Origin: an uncultured Collinsella sp.
GTDB lineage: Bacteria; Actinomycetota; Coriobacteriia; Coriobacteriales; Coriobacteriaceae
Length of the DNA stretch: 64,000 nt
Direction: 5' to 3'
Assembly (NCBI GenBank): GCA_900545605.1
Contig: UQZL01000007.1
Coordinates: 19,280-83,279 of the forward strand
Shown here: positions 16,295 to 25,677 of the stretch, piece by piece
Layout of the letters: each line of letters starts with the position of its first letter
Numbering within the stretch: position 1 is the stretch's first letter
Made by a program: the position numbers and the translations under genes
The notes under the pieces: model-generated
Seen by the model: only the letters and a program-made list of their open reading frames with translations
Databases searched by the model: none
Told to the model about the DNA's origin: nothing

Positions 16295-17275
16295 CTACTC
16301 GTCCAGAGCGGAAAGGTCGATACCCAGGGCCTCGGCCATCTCGTCGTTCTTGACGACGACCAGGTCCTTGCTCGAGAGGTGCTTGATCGGCATATCCTCG
16401 GGCTTGGCCTCGCCCTTCAGGATCTTAACGGCCATCTCGCCCGCGGCGTAGCCCAGGTCCTTATAGTTGATGGAGAGGGTGAACAGGCCGCCGGCCATGC
16501 ACATACCCTCCTCGCCGGTCACGAAGGGGAGCTTATTCTCCTTGCAGATCTGGCCGACCTGCGAAGCGCCCGCGGCGATGGTGTTGTCAGTGGGGGAGTA
16601 CAGCGCGTCGACCTTGCCCACGGCAGACTCGACGACGGACTGAATCTCGTTGGAGCTCGAGACGGTGAAGTCAGTGTACTCGAGGCCCAGCTTGTCGAGC
16701 TCCTTCTTGGCGGCCTTGATCTGGACGTCGGAGTTGGACTCGGCGGTGCAGTAGAGCAGGCCGACCTTTTTAACGTCGGGCAGGACCTTCTGCATCATCT
16801 CGAGCTGCTCGGCGACCGGGGTGAGGTCGGAAGCACCCGTGACGTTGGTGCCGGGCTTGTCGTTGTCCTGGACCAGGCCGGAGGCGGCGTAGTCGGTGAT
16901 GGCACAGCCCACGATGGGGATATCGGCCGTGGCGCCGGCGGCAGCCTGCGCGGCGGGCGTGGCGATGGCATAAATCAGGTTGACGTTGTCGCCCACAAAC
17001 TTGTCGGCAATGGACTTACACGTGGACTGGTCGTTCTGGGCGTTCTTCTGGTCGATCTTGACCTTAAGGCCGCTCTTCTTGATGGCCTTGACGAAGCCGG
17101 CGTTGGCGGCATCGAGCGCGGAGTGCTCGGTGAGCTGCAGAACGCCGATGGTGTAGTCGGAACCGGCGGCAGCGGAGCCGGAACCAGAGTTGCCGCCGCA
17201 TCCGGCGAGCGGGGCGAGCGCGAGCAGGCCGGCGGAGACCAGAAGGCTCCTGCGGCTGATGGTGATGTCCTTCAT
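16295..17275 (-). CDS. ABC transporter substrate-binding lipoprotein (DUF534/TrpX-like)
   Basis: 326 residues from the ATG at 17275. The N-terminus SRRSLLVSAGLLALAPLAGC has a twin-arginine and a lipobox, with lipid-bearing C26, followed by a Gly/Ser linker. The mature domain (YTIGVLQLTEHSALDAANAG, IPIVGCAITDY, GLLYCTAESNSDVQ) is the periplasmic-binding-like fold of PF04392. It captures the solute for the permease/ATPase pair downstream. The in-frame ATG at 17323 lacks a ribosome site and would bury the signal peptide. Confidence 0.88.
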   Translation of the reverse strand: MKDITISRRSLLVSAGLLALAPLAGCGGNSGSGSAAAGSDYTIGVLQLTEHSALDAANAGFVKAIKKSGLKVKIDQKNAQNDQSTCKSIADKFVGDNVNLIYAIATPAAQAAAGATADIPIVGCAITDYAASGLVQDNDKPGTNVTGASDLTPVAEQLEMMQKVLPDVKKVGLLYCTAESNSDVQIKAAKKELDKLGLEYTDFTVSSSNEIQSVVESAVGKVDALYSPTDNTIAAGASQVGQICKENKLPFVTGEEGMCMAGGLFTLSINYKDLGYAAGEMAVKILKGEAKPEDMPIKHLSSKDLVVVKNDEMAEALGIDLSALDE

Positions 17276-17435
17276 ATCATTACCCCCAGTATAAAAATGG
17301 CTGGAAACACTGCACTGGGACAAAGTGCAAGTGGAACTATAGTAGCGCTGATGTCCATTTTTACAACAGCCTGGCGGGTTTTTTAATACAGAATCGGATG
17401 GGCGGTACGGGTAGTCGAATGGGCGGCGGAGGGTC

Positions 17436-18230
17436 TTATGCGGCGGAGGAGGCGTCGTCCTCGTCCAAGGCGGCGAAGAGCTTCTTGCCGTCGAGCAGGC
17501 GCGTGCTGACGTTTCTCATTCGGCCAATCTCTACAGTACGCAACGTGTCATCGGCGCCTCGGGCGTCGTAGACCGTTCCCAGCAGATACGAGATGCCATC
17601 GCGCTGCCTGATGGCAAAGGGACGGAGTGTCATCCGTGCTGCTTCGGTTTCGCCGCGTGTCGTGACGCTCGAAATATCAAAACTCACCGTGGTTCCGTGG
17701 TCGATGGCCTGCTCGACGAGCTCGCACGTGTCGATGCGTTTGATGGGCGTGCGTGTTGCCTTGGTAGCCTTGCTGCCTGCGCTTGGAGCGGGTTCGGGTG
17801 TATCGAGGTAGCCGCGAACGTCGGCGCTCGCCATGGCAACTAAGTGCTGCGCCATGCTCTTGCGGATAGCGATAGGCGTGGAGCGGTTGCGCATGACCAT
17901 ACCGTGGAGCCGGATGATCTCTTCATCGGTGAGCGGGCGGGTAAGAAGTTTGTAGCCCACGCCGCGTTTGTACTCAATTTCGTATCCGGCATGGCGAAGC
18001 GCGGAGATGGCGGTGTAGATGCTGCGCCGCGCCGCCGAGATGGGCATGCGGGCGGGGTCGTCGGGATGGGCGAGGCGCCGGATCAACTCATCGGAAAGCA
18101 TGGCCTTGTCCTCGCCGGTGTTTTCGCTTAATAGTTGCAGGATGCGAACGGCGCGATAGGCTGCCATCGAGGCGGCGCCTCTAGTCGTGGTGTCGTAGGT
18201 TTCAACAGCGGCTTCGGTCATGGTGTCCAC
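17436..18230 (-). CDS. HTH/WYL-type transcriptional regulator
   Basis: 264 residues. After a short variable leader, AAYRAVRILQLLSENTGEDK and SRRSIYTAISALRHAGYEIE-like sequence (about 66-95) form a winged helix of the DeoR/WYL kind. A linker rich in Ala/Pro/Lys leads to a C-terminal region (about 165-250) that resembles a WYL domain, with RPFAIRQRDGISYLLGTVYD matching its conserved core. WYL proteins sense nucleic acid or small ligands; the target is unknown. It lies 160 bases upstream of the importer operon on the same strand and could regulate it. Confidence 0.75.
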   Translation of the reverse strand: MDTMTEAAVETYDTTTRGAASMAAYRAVRILQLLSENTGEDKAMLSDELIRRLAHPDDPARMPISAARRSIYTAISALRHAGYEIEYKRGVGYKLLTRPLTDEEIIRLHGMVMRNRSTPIAIRKSMAQHLVAMASADVRGYLDTPEPAPSAGSKATKATRTPIKRIDTCELVEQAIDHGTTVSFDISSVTTRGETEAARMTLRPFAIRQRDGISYLLGTVYDARGADDTLRTVEIGRMRNVSTRLLDGKKLFAALDEDDASSAA

Positions 18231-18401
18231 GTCCTTTCCGTTTTGGGTGGCGACGGTATGGAGCCTAGGACGTGGGGCTTTCCCAGGGGCGCAGGGCGCT
18301 CTGGGCGGTCGGTAGTCGTCGGCAAACGGCGGGTCGAGTTTTCAACAGCCCTGCTCAACTGACCAAAAACTTGCCAAAAGCTTGACGGATGCTGTTGAAA
18401 A

Positions 18402-18433
18402 AAGCGTCTCTCGACCGATGTCGAGAGACGCTT
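18402..18433 (-). terminator. Terminator after asnS
   Basis: Perfect 13-bp stem AAGCGTCTCTCGA/TCGAGAGACGCTT with a 6-base loop. On the reverse strand it is followed by TTTTTTC. The 249-base gap between asnS and the WYL gene otherwise holds only an imperfect TTTTCAACAGC/GCTGTTGAAAA pair (about 18337-18400). Confidence 0.85.
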
Positions 18434-18479
18434 ATGCGATGAGCGTTGGCGTGTGGCGACGCGAGCTAGCGTCCGACGA

Positions 18480-19883
18480 TTAGAAGTCGGCGTTGCCCAC
18501 GGTGCGCGGGTGCGGCAGGACGTCGCGGATGTTGCCCACGCCGGTCAGATACATGACCAAGCGCTCGAAGCCCAGACCGTAGCCGGCGTGCTTGCAGGAA
18601 CCGTAGCGGCGCAGGTCAAGGTAGTACTTGTACTGCTCGGGATTCATGCCCAGGTCCTTGATGCGGGCCTCGAGCAGATCCAGGCGCTCCTCGCGCTGGG
18701 AGCCGCCGATAATCTCGCCGATACCGGGAACCAGGCAGTCGGCGGCGGCGACGGTCTTGCCGTCCTCGTTCATGCGCATGTAGAACGCCTTGATCTCGGC
18801 CGGGTAGTCGGTCACAAAAGTCGGTCGCTTAAAGTGCTCCTCGGTCAGGAAGCGCTCGTGCTCGGTCTGCAGGTCGATGCCCCAGCTGACGGGGTAATCA
18901 AACTGGTGGCCAGCAGCGACTGCCTGCTCCAGGATTTCGACGGCCTCGGTATAGGTGACGCGGGCGAAGTCGGAGTTGGCGACATGGTCCAGGCGCTCGA
19001 GCAGACCCTTGTCCACAAACTTGTTGAGCATATTGAGCTCGTCGGGGCAGGTGGCCATGACGTCCTTGAGGACATACTTGAGCATGGCCTCGGCGTTATC
19101 CATGTAGTCGTTGAGGTCGGCGAAGGCCATTTCGGGCTCAATCATCCAAAACTCGGCGGCGTGGCGCGTGGTGTTGGAGTTTTCGGCGCGGAAGGTGGGG
19201 CCAAAGGTGTACACGTCGCCAAAGGCCATGGCAAAGTTCTCGGCATTGAGCTGGCCGGACACGGTGAGGCTCGCATGCTTGCCAAAGAAGTCCTGGCTCC
19301 AGTCGACCTCGCCGGACTCGGTGAGGGGCGGGTTTTTGGGGTCGAGCGTGGTCACGCGGAACATCTCGCCGGCGCCCTCGCAGTCACTCGTGGTGATGAT
19401 GGGGGTGTTGACGTAGACAAAGCCCTGCTCCTGGAAGAAGCGGTGGATAGCGGCAGCCGCGACAGAGCGGATGCGGAACACGGCGCGGAACAGGTTGGTG
19501 CGCGGTCGCAGGTGCTGCTGGGTGCGCAGGAACTCGACGGTGGCACGCTTCTTCTGCAGCGGGTAATCCGGGGCGCTGACGCCCTCGACCTCGATGGAGG
19601 TAGCAGAAAGCTCGAAGGGCTGGGGCGCATCGGGGGTCAGCTTAACGGTGCCGCTGCAGATGAGGGCGGCTGAGACGTTTTGATGGGCGATCTCGTCGTA
19701 GTTGTCGAGCGACTCGCGGTTCATGACGACCTGCAGGTCGCGGAAGCAGCTGCCGTCGTTGAGCGTCACGAAGCCAAAGTTCTTCATGTCGCGGACGGAC
19801 TTGACCCAGCCGGCGACGGTGACGGTCTGGCCACCGAGCGACTCGGCATCGGCATAGAGCTGCGCGATTTTGGTGCGGTTCAC
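18480..19883 (-). CDS. asnS: Asparaginyl-tRNA synthetase
   Basis: 467 residues from a GTG start at 19883. GGGAGGATAC lies directly upstream, and the ATG at 19895 is itself part of that ribosome site. The length matches bacterial AsnRS (about 466). The N-terminal OB-fold (VTVAGWVKSVRDMKNFGFV) binds the anticodon. The class II catalytic motifs include FRAENSNTTRHAAEFWMIEP (motif 2) and GLGFERLVMYLTG (motif 3). Its presence shows that this organism charges tRNA-Asn directly. Monocistronic, with its own terminator. Confidence 0.95.
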   Translation of the reverse strand: MNRTKIAQLYADAESLGGQTVTVAGWVKSVRDMKNFGFVTLNDGSCFRDLQVVMNRESLDNYDEIAHQNVSAALICSGTVKLTPDAPQPFELSATSIEVEGVSAPDYPLQKKRATVEFLRTQQHLRPRTNLFRAVFRIRSVAAAAIHRFFQEQGFVYVNTPIITTSDCEGAGEMFRVTTLDPKNPPLTESGEVDWSQDFFGKHASLTVSGQLNAENFAMAFGDVYTFGPTFRAENSNTTRHAAEFWMIEPEMAFADLNDYMDNAEAMLKYVLKDVMATCPDELNMLNKFVDKGLLERLDHVANSDFARVTYTEAVEILEQAVAAGHQFDYPVSWGIDLQTEHERFLTEEHFKRPTFVTDYPAEIKAFYMRMNEDGKTVAAADCLVPGIGEIIGGSQREERLDLLEARIKDLGMNPEQYKYYLDLRRYGSCKHAGYGLGFERLVMYLTGVGNIRDVLPHPRTVGNADF

Positions 19884-20019
19884 GTATCCTCCCATAACGG
19901 TTGTACGGATTATTTCCAAACAGTTAACCATTCTAACCCGCGAGCGGGGGCGTAGCAAAACGGCAAGCTCGATGTATGAGCGTGGCGTGGGCACCGCGCA
20001 AGCGCCGATTTTGCGTTGC

Positions 20020-21954
20020 CTAGTGCCCGCAGATGGCTTGGCGTATGAGGGTAGCGTAGGTGTCGATTCCCGCTTGGGTGAGGTGTATGCCGTCGTCGAC
20101 GAGGTATTCGCTGTGGCCCTCTGAGGCACCGTTCCAGTCGATGACGCCGGCGTTGTCGTTTTGAGCGCAGACGTCGCGGATTGTCTGGTTATTGCGGTCC
20201 TGTAGCTCGAGCGGTACGCGCACGGTCACAAAGTAGATGGGCTTGCCGCCCACGGCATTAATCACGTCCTGCACCTGCTGAGGGTCGCGGATGAGGCCGT
20301 TGGTGCCAAGCGCGCAGATGACCACGTTTGGATCGTAGCTGGCGATGTCCTGCGCGTAGACATCCTGGAAGGTGTAGAACTGGCGGCTCACCACGCCGTC
20401 GATGTACGCGTTGGGAAGCACCGCCTGAAGGCCAGGTTGGGAACCTGCGGTGACCGAGTCGCCGATCATGAGCACGCGGGCGTCGCAGGTTCCGGTCGCC
20501 TCGTCGTAGGTAAAGCTCTTCCAGTCAAGGTTCTTCGGGACCTTTTCGGCGATAGGTCCCTCTTTGGGTTTTTGCTTGGCAGCGTCATCGGATGCGGTGT
20601 CGCTGGGCTGGGATTCTTTACCGGATGCGGGCTCGGCGCCCTTGTCGTTTGCTCCGTTGTCCTGGGACGAGGTCGCGTTCTGGACAAGCTCGGGACGGAG
20701 CTGCTCGGCGCGGGCGGTGGCGATGCCTGCCCAGTCAAGCGGCGCGAAGGCAAGTGCGGCGACGCATGCGGCGCCAAGCGCGGGGAGCACCATGGCGGGC
20801 GCGAGGACGTGTTTTCTTGCCGTGCTGTCCTGTTGGGCCGGCTTGTGGGACCAAGGGCGTTCGACGAGGCGATAGAAAACCTCGGCTACCGCAAGGATCA
20901 GTACAAGCTGTAATGCCTGCTCCCACCAGGCGATGCGGGTAGTGCGGGTTGCGGGGTTCATAAGAAGCAGTAGGGGATAGTGCACCAGATAAACCGAGAA
21001 CGAACGTTGCCCCAACCAGACGAGTGGTTTGGCTGACAGCAGACGGCGCACGATGCACTCCGTATTCTGCACGCAGATGATGAGGAGTCCGGTGACGAGG
21101 GCAAACAGCAAAAAGCCGCCGCGGTAGAGCCAGGCGCTCTCTCCGGTCAGCATGAGTGCGCCGGCTATAACGGCAACGAGCCACACGATAGAAATCGCGT
21201 TGACCTTTGAGATGCCCTTGTTGGCGCCGGGGGTATGGATGTCACCGCTCAGCATCTCGCGCAGACGCGGCGCGGCGATGGCGGCTAAGGCTCCGCATAG
21301 AAGCTCGGCGGCACGGGCGTCGGTTCCGTAGTAGACGCGCGATGTGTCGGCGGTGGGATTAAACAAAAGGACCATGGCTGCCGTCGATACAAGCGCAAAT
21401 GCGATCGTGATGCCGATGGCGGTGTTGCGCGACCTGGTTTTGCCGCACAGTGCCATAAGGATGACCGGCCATACCAGATAGAACTGCATGGTGACAGCGC
21501 AGAACCACAGGTGCGTGAGGGGCGAGGGGAGTCCCGCGGCGACGAAATACGAGACGTTGCGGAAGATGTAGAACCAGTTGCTCAAAAAGAGTGCCGATGG
21601 CAGGGCGTCCTGCTGCACCTTAGGGAGTACGCTCGGGGCTGCGATATAGGTGGCGACGGCGGTAAGCGCGATGGTCACGACGATCGGCGGCATCATGCGC
21701 GCAATGCGGCGGCAGATATAGCGCGGGTACGAGAATCCGTCGTGTACCGTGGCCCGCATAATGCTTTTGGTGGCGAGATAGCCACTCAGCGTAAAGAAGA
21801 GTGTAACGCCCAAAAAACCGCCGGTCAGGCGGCTGGGGCGAAGGTGATATAGGACGACGCCGGCGATGGCGAGGGCGCGGAGCCCGTCGAGCGCGACGAT
21901 GCGTTGGTTGCGTTGAGGCGCGGCATGTGCGGCGCCCGTGGGTGTGTTTTGCAT
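20020..21954 (-). CDS. Acyltransferase-3/SGNH hydrolase fusion (OatA-like)
   Basis: 644 residues. Residues 18-370 form an acyltransferase-3 membrane domain with about ten membrane segments, beginning RIVALDGLRALAIAGVVLYH (catalytic His) and GGFLGVTLFFTLSGYL. A charged linker (about 400-470) leads to an extracytoplasmic SGNH domain: VLMIGDSVTAGSQPG (Ser), ALGTNG (Asn) and DDGIHLTQAG (Asp-His). OatA proteins O-acetylate peptidoglycan and give lysozyme resistance; other surface glycans are possible targets. Single gene; the palindromic site GAAACGTTTC lies 143 bases upstream. Confidence 0.9.
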   Translation of the reverse strand: MQNTPTGAAHAAPQRNQRIVALDGLRALAIAGVVLYHLRPSRLTGGFLGVTLFFTLSGYLATKSIMRATVHDGFSYPRYICRRIARMMPPIVVTIALTAVATYIAAPSVLPKVQQDALPSALFLSNWFYIFRNVSYFVAAGLPSPLTHLWFCAVTMQFYLVWPVILMALCGKTRSRNTAIGITIAFALVSTAAMVLLFNPTADTSRVYYGTDARAAELLCGALAAIAAPRLREMLSGDIHTPGANKGISKVNAISIVWLVAVIAGALMLTGESAWLYRGGFLLFALVTGLLIICVQNTECIVRRLLSAKPLVWLGQRSFSVYLVHYPLLLLMNPATRTTRIAWWEQALQLVLILAVAEVFYRLVERPWSHKPAQQDSTARKHVLAPAMVLPALGAACVAALAFAPLDWAGIATARAEQLRPELVQNATSSQDNGANDKGAEPASGKESQPSDTASDDAAKQKPKEGPIAEKVPKNLDWKSFTYDEATGTCDARVLMIGDSVTAGSQPGLQAVLPNAYIDGVVSRQFYTFQDVYAQDIASYDPNVVICALGTNGLIRDPQQVQDVINAVGGKPIYFVTVRVPLELQDRNNQTIRDVCAQNDNAGVIDWNGASEGHSEYLVDDGIHLTQAGIDTYATLIRQAICGH

Positions 21955-22096
21955 CGATCTTCCTCCAATGTCGACCTAGCAGTCTAGCGCTCTGCGCGGA
22001 CAAAGGAAGGGGGTTCGTGCGGTTGAACAACATGCTGCGGGGCGATGCTTCGCTACGTAAAAGCCGCACCTGCGTTGATGCTCAGCTGCCTATATA

Positions 22097-22106
22097 GAAA
22101 CGTTTC
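22097..22106. promoter_or_regulatory. GAAACGTTTC palindrome, site 1
   Basis: Ten-base perfect palindrome between the EIIA gene stop (22190) and the acyltransferase start (21954). An identical site lies at 22804 upstream of the EIIA gene. The form resembles LacI-family operators. Confidence 0.4.
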
Positions 22107-22189
22107 AGAACCTCTACATAGGCAAAAAACAACAACACAGATGCGGCAAAGATGCACGGGTGGTTGAGCCTTTATGCGATGATGCTCGG

Positions 22190-22753
22190 CTACTTGGTCT
22201 TGGCAACCAGCAGCGGATCGCCAAGCTTGACGAGCGGGTTGCCACCGATAAGCGTGCCGGACTCGCCAACATGGTCGATGCTCTTGAGGCGGTCGAGCTC
22301 AGAGACGATGACGGTCACGATGTCCTCGTGGCCGGCGGCCTTAATGGCGTCGCGGTCGAAGCTGATGAGCGGCTGGCCGGCCTTGACCACATCGCCCATC
22401 TCGACAAAGCGGGCAAAACCCTTGCCGTTCATTTCCACGGTGCCCAGGCCAACATGGATGAACACACGAAGACCGTCCTCGGTGATCATGCCGATGGAGT
22501 GGTTGGTGACGGTGGTGGCGCCGATACGGCCGTTGGCGGGGGCGTAAATGGTGCCGGTAATGGGCTCGATGCCATAGCCCTGGCCGAGCATGCCCGAGGC
22601 GATGGTCTCGTCGGGAACCTCACTCAGATTGACGAGCACGCCGTTGACGGGAGCGTAGATGACGCCTTCGCGGGTGGCGAAGCTTGCTGCGGGCGGAACG
22701 GACGCCTCGCCCGACGAAGTGAACGTGGACTTGAGCGAATCGAGCAGACCCAT
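22190..22753 (-). CDS. crr: PTS glucose-type EIIA component
   Basis: 187 residues from the ATG at 22753 (GGAGG upstream). IIA-Glc fold: APVNGVLVNLSEVPDETIAS, GTIYAPANGRI, then TNHSIGM with H85 and LRVFIHVGLGTVEM with the phospho-accepting H100, followed by NGKGF. It passes phosphate from HPr to a sugar EIIB/EIIC and may have regulatory roles. It stands alone; the only EIIC in the window is at 60.7 kb, which lacks an EIIA domain, so the two could work together (inference). Confidence 0.92.
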   Translation of the reverse strand: MGLLDSLKSTFTSSGEASVPPAASFATREGVIYAPVNGVLVNLSEVPDETIASGMLGQGYGIEPITGTIYAPANGRIGATTVTNHSIGMITEDGLRVFIHVGLGTVEMNGKGFARFVEMGDVVKAGQPLISFDRDAIKAAGHEDIVTVIVSELDRLKSIDHVGESGTLIGGNPLVKLGDPLLVAKTK

Positions 22754-22803
22754 AGATGCCTCCAACGTATCAGGCGCGCATGTTGCACGCGTGTGGTTTG
22801 CCG

Positions 22804-22813
22804 GAAACGTTTC
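22804..22813. promoter_or_regulatory. GAAACGTTTC palindrome, site 2, upstream of EIIA
   Basis: Perfect 10-base palindrome 51 bases upstream of the EIIA start, identical to site 1 at 22097. Its flanks (CGGAAACGTTTCGT) fit a LacI/CcpA-type operator half-pattern. Confidence 0.45.
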
Positions 22814-22999
22814 GTACGTGTTTCCCAGCACGGTCAGCGCCCCTATTTTACGCTGCCTAACGATACCTCTGAACAGCGATTTTGTGATATATCAGTTGAA
22901 GGCCAACTTATTGCGGGGGTGTTTCTGCGCCGCGGGCTCAAGTGGGGTACGCTAAGGTGCGAAAAACGAGTGCGCACGAATCGCACGGAGGGAGCACCT

Positions 23000-23899
23000 A
23001 TGATTATTGAGAACCATGCGCTGTGGGGCGAGGAACCGACCGAGGATTATCCGGCGACGTTTACGTATCTGGGTGCCGAGCCGCTGCCCGACAAGCCCAA
23101 TGGCCGCCGCCCCGCGGTGATCATCTGCGGCGGAGGCGGGTTTACGCATATCGCTCCGCACGAGCAAGACCCGGTGGCGTTTGCATTTTTGGACCGTGGC
23201 TACCAGGCCTTTGTGCTCAACTATGTGACGAGCGCCACGGGCGACGTGAGCTTTCCGCACCCGCAGGCGGACCTCGCCAAGATGATCGCTACCGTGCGCG
23301 CCAACGCCGACGAGTGGCATGTCGATCCCAAGCGCGTGTGCATCGTGGGCTTCTCGGCGGGCGGCATGATTTGCGCCTCGTTGGCAACGCAGTGGAAGAC
23401 CGGACCCTTCGCGGGCCTTGCCGGGGCTCGTCCGGAGGATATTCGTCCCGACGCCGTGGTACTGGGCTATCCGTTGCTTGACCTTGCCTATGTGCGCGAT
23501 ATGCAGACGCGCGACCCGCGCATCGACCTGCGCGTGCCCAAGACGGGTGGCAAGACGGGGCGCGATTTGCTCAACGACTATCTGTCGATGGTGACGGGCG
23601 GCGAGGCGACCGATGAGCACCTGGCCGACATTTGCCCTACCACGCACGTTTCGCGCCAGATGCCCCCGACCTTTGTGTGGGGCGTTTCGGACGACAAGAC
23701 GGCGCCGGTCGCGCAGGTCTACCCGTTTGCGCAGCGCATGGCCGAGGAGGGCGTTGCATGCGAGATGCACGTCTTTGACCAGGGTGGCCACGGCCTTTCG
23801 CTCGGCAACGCCAACACCGCGGTCGACAACGAGGACAAGCAGGTTTCCGTCCGTCCCTGGATCCGTCTGGCCTTCCGCTTCCTGGAGCGCCATCTGTAA
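23000..23899 (+). CDS. Alpha/beta hydrolase, acetyl-esterase/lipase family
   Basis: 299 residues from the ATG at 23000, preceded by GGAGGGAG. The triad is clear: GFSAGG with S119, an Asp in GVSDDKTAPV (about 238) and a His in DQGGHGLSL (about 267). The oxyanion loop is IICGGGGFTHIAPHE, a variant of HGGG. This group removes acyl groups from sugars and small esters; a role in xylan or mucin deacetylation is possible but not shown. Reading upstream of 23000 stays open but has no ribosome site and overlaps the EIIA gene antisense. Confidence 0.88.
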   Translation: MIIENHALWGEEPTEDYPATFTYLGAEPLPDKPNGRRPAVIICGGGGFTHIAPHEQDPVAFAFLDRGYQAFVLNYVTSATGDVSFPHPQADLAKMIATVRANADEWHVDPKRVCIVGFSAGGMICASLATQWKTGPFAGLAGARPEDIRPDAVVLGYPLLDLAYVRDMQTRDPRIDLRVPKTGGKTGRDLLNDYLSMVTGGEATDEHLADICPTTHVSRQMPPTFVWGVSDDKTAPVAQVYPFAQRMAEEGVACEMHVFDQGGHGLSLGNANTAVDNEDKQVSVRPWIRLAFRFLERHL

Positions 23900-23921
23900 G
23901 AGGACGGACATCCCCTCAATA

Positions 23922-23988
23922 ACTTGCGGTGAAATAGTTCCTATTTAAGGCTTCAACCAGCCCAAGCAGGAACTATTCCACCGCAACT
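23922..23988. repeat. 21-bp-stem hairpin (TTGCGGTG...family), copy 1
   Basis: TTGCGGTGAAATAGTTCCT pairs with AGGAACTATTCCACCGCAA around a 25-base loop; this copy has one stem mismatch. Copies 2 and 3 are at 25678 and 29755. It lies 24 bases after the esterase stop and may serve as its terminator, though no U tract follows closely. Confidence 0.85.
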
Positions 23989-24008
23989 TTGTTTTTGATG
24001 CCCCGCCC

Positions 24009-24250
24009 GGAAACTGCGTCCCAGTTTTGCCCTCGAAAGCGGGATTCAGTTTCCCATAGGGCCTCGACTGGGAAAGCGCGTCCCGTTTCGAGCGGGGATT
24101 CCGGGATGCATTTTCCGCAAGAGGCCTGTTTGGGAAACCATATCCCGTTTCGAACCAGAATTCTGGGACGCAGTTTCCCCGAGAGGCCCCATCGGGAAAC
24201 GGTATCCTGGAATTCGCCCGGATGGTGGGATGCGCTTTCCAGAAGGGCGT
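24009..24250. repeat. Tandem 62-bp hairpin array A (four units)
   Basis: GGAAA starts units at 24009, 24071, 24133 and 24195, exactly 62 bp apart. Each unit has the form GGGAAAC-n4-TCCC ... GGGA-n4-GTTTCCC, an imperfect palindrome, with a spacer ending GAGAGGCC. With copy 1 of the 21-bp hairpin it fills the 423-base gap between the esterase and the zinc-ribbon gene; no gene is seen there. Confidence 0.85.
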
Positions 24251-24322
24251 CGCTTGGGGAGCTGTGGTCCGTGATCCGTCGGGGACGGAGGAAAGCGGAC
24301 CATTTTGGGTGGCGGCGGTCGG

Positions 24323-25547
24323 CTATTTCAGCGTAATGCAGGATGCGAGGAGGTTGGCGTAATCATCGCCGCTCATTCCGAATGGCCTATCGTCGATTGT
24401 CTTTCCGTTCCACTCGCCATATGACCCGCCCCAGACTCGAACTGTATGGCCCTGTGTATCGCCGAGCTCCTTATAAAAAGCGCATCCAACACCGGGCAGG
24501 CCATTTGTGTCAGCACAGATGCCGAAGTTTGGACATAAGTTTGGGTTGTTTTTCCCGTTTGGATAAAAGCTATCTTTTGCGGTTACTAGGACCATGGTAT
24601 ATGCACCCATCCCATCCCCCTGGTCTGCATGGTCGGTTGTTTGAACCGTAAACTGATCGATGGGGAACCAGTCGGGAAGGACCATAGTGAAGTAATCGGT
24701 TTCGATGGTCCTTGCCCGTTTTTGCCTCCTCGGTCTTCCTCGCCTCTTCCTCCGCCTGGCGCCTTGCTTCCTCCTCGGCTTGCTTTGCCGCCGCATCATC
24801 GTCGCGGCGCTTGGTCGCGGCGGTCGAGAGCGCCTCGGCGTCAATATTGAAGCCGTCCTTCTTGGCGTCCTCGTCCTCCTCGGCGTACTTCTTTGCCGCG
24901 GCGATCTGGTCGTCGGTCACTTCGGACGCCTCGACCGGCTCCAGCGCCACGTCACCCGCGTCGACGGTCTTCTTCTCGGCGGCCTTCTCGCCCAGCTTGA
25001 TGCTGAGCTTTTCGGCGGGGACGGCGTAGACCGTGCCGTCGGCCGCGATGGGGGAGGCGGCGACCTCCACCTTGTAGCTGCCGCGGCGAAGCTCGACGCC
25101 CTCGCCTTTGCTGTCCACGTAGCGCACGGCGTCGACTTTCTTGCCGCGCTCCTCCTTGCCCGTAATATGAACCGGCAGCCTGCTCGCGCCTGCCGAGGTG
25201 TCCCAGTCCTGGGCCGAGACGCTAAAGCGCACGGCGTGCTTCGCCGCGAGCGCCTCCCGCTCGGCCACCTCCCGTGCCTGCTCGGGGGCGTAGATGCCGA
25301 TGTAGTAGCCGGCGCCGCCGCCCACGACGAGCAGCGCGGCCACGACGGCGGCGATTACGAGGGGCCTCTTCGAGCACTTGCCCTTCGCCGGTGCCGGCAT
25401 TGTCGGCTGCGCCTTGGCTGCCGGGGCGGGCTGATGGTCGCCCTGCGATTCGGTCGAGGGTTCATATTCAGCAACGACAGACTCGCCACACACGGGGCAG
25501 AACCTGGCCCCGTCCTCGACCTTCGACCCGCAATTTCGGCAGAACAT
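24323..25547 (-). pseudogene. Zinc-ribbon membrane protein interrupted by a frameshift
   Basis: The first frame runs from the ATG at 25547 (GGGGAG upstream): zinc ribbon MFCRNCGSKVEDGARFCPVC with four Cys, a Pro/Ala linker, one transmembrane segment (about residues 62-85), an extracytoplasmic domain and a Glu/Ala/Arg-rich coiled coil. In the coiled coil the frame changes at a run of five A (T at 24719-24723). With four A the sequence would continue into an open frame, RTIETDYFTMVLPDWFPIDQ, that runs 120 residues to the stop at 24323 and looks like a real secreted domain. The original frame instead goes on to 24570 as nonsense. Function unknown; a membrane-anchored sensor or adhesin-like protein is possible. 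A sequencing error cannot be excluded. Confidence 0.75.
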
Positions 25548-25677
25548 GGGCAAACTCCCCTCGAACGACGCCCGCGCGAAGGCCGGGCGCATCTCCTTCC
25601 GTCCTCATGCTAAGGGCGAACGCCCGCCCGTTGTTGCGCAACATTGGCGGGCCCCCTTGTGACCCATTCGTCAGCTT

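Noticed and set aside
17276..17435. A T-box riboswitch upstream of the TrpX-like importer
   Set aside because: The leader is short, and no T-box bulge sequence (TGGNACCGCG-like) or specifier loop was found; only a small GCACT/AGTGC hairpin is present.
19884..20129. N-terminal extension of asnS by 82 codons
   Set aside because: It would overlap the acyltransferase gene on the same strand, is Arg/Thr/Ser-rich without a domain, and the GTG at 19883 with GGAGG gives the normal 467-residue enzyme.
22160..22999. Upstream extension of the esterase reading frame to 22160
   Set aside because: The extension runs antisense through the EIIA gene and lacks a ribosome site; the ATG at 23000 has GGAGGGAG and starts the conserved fold.
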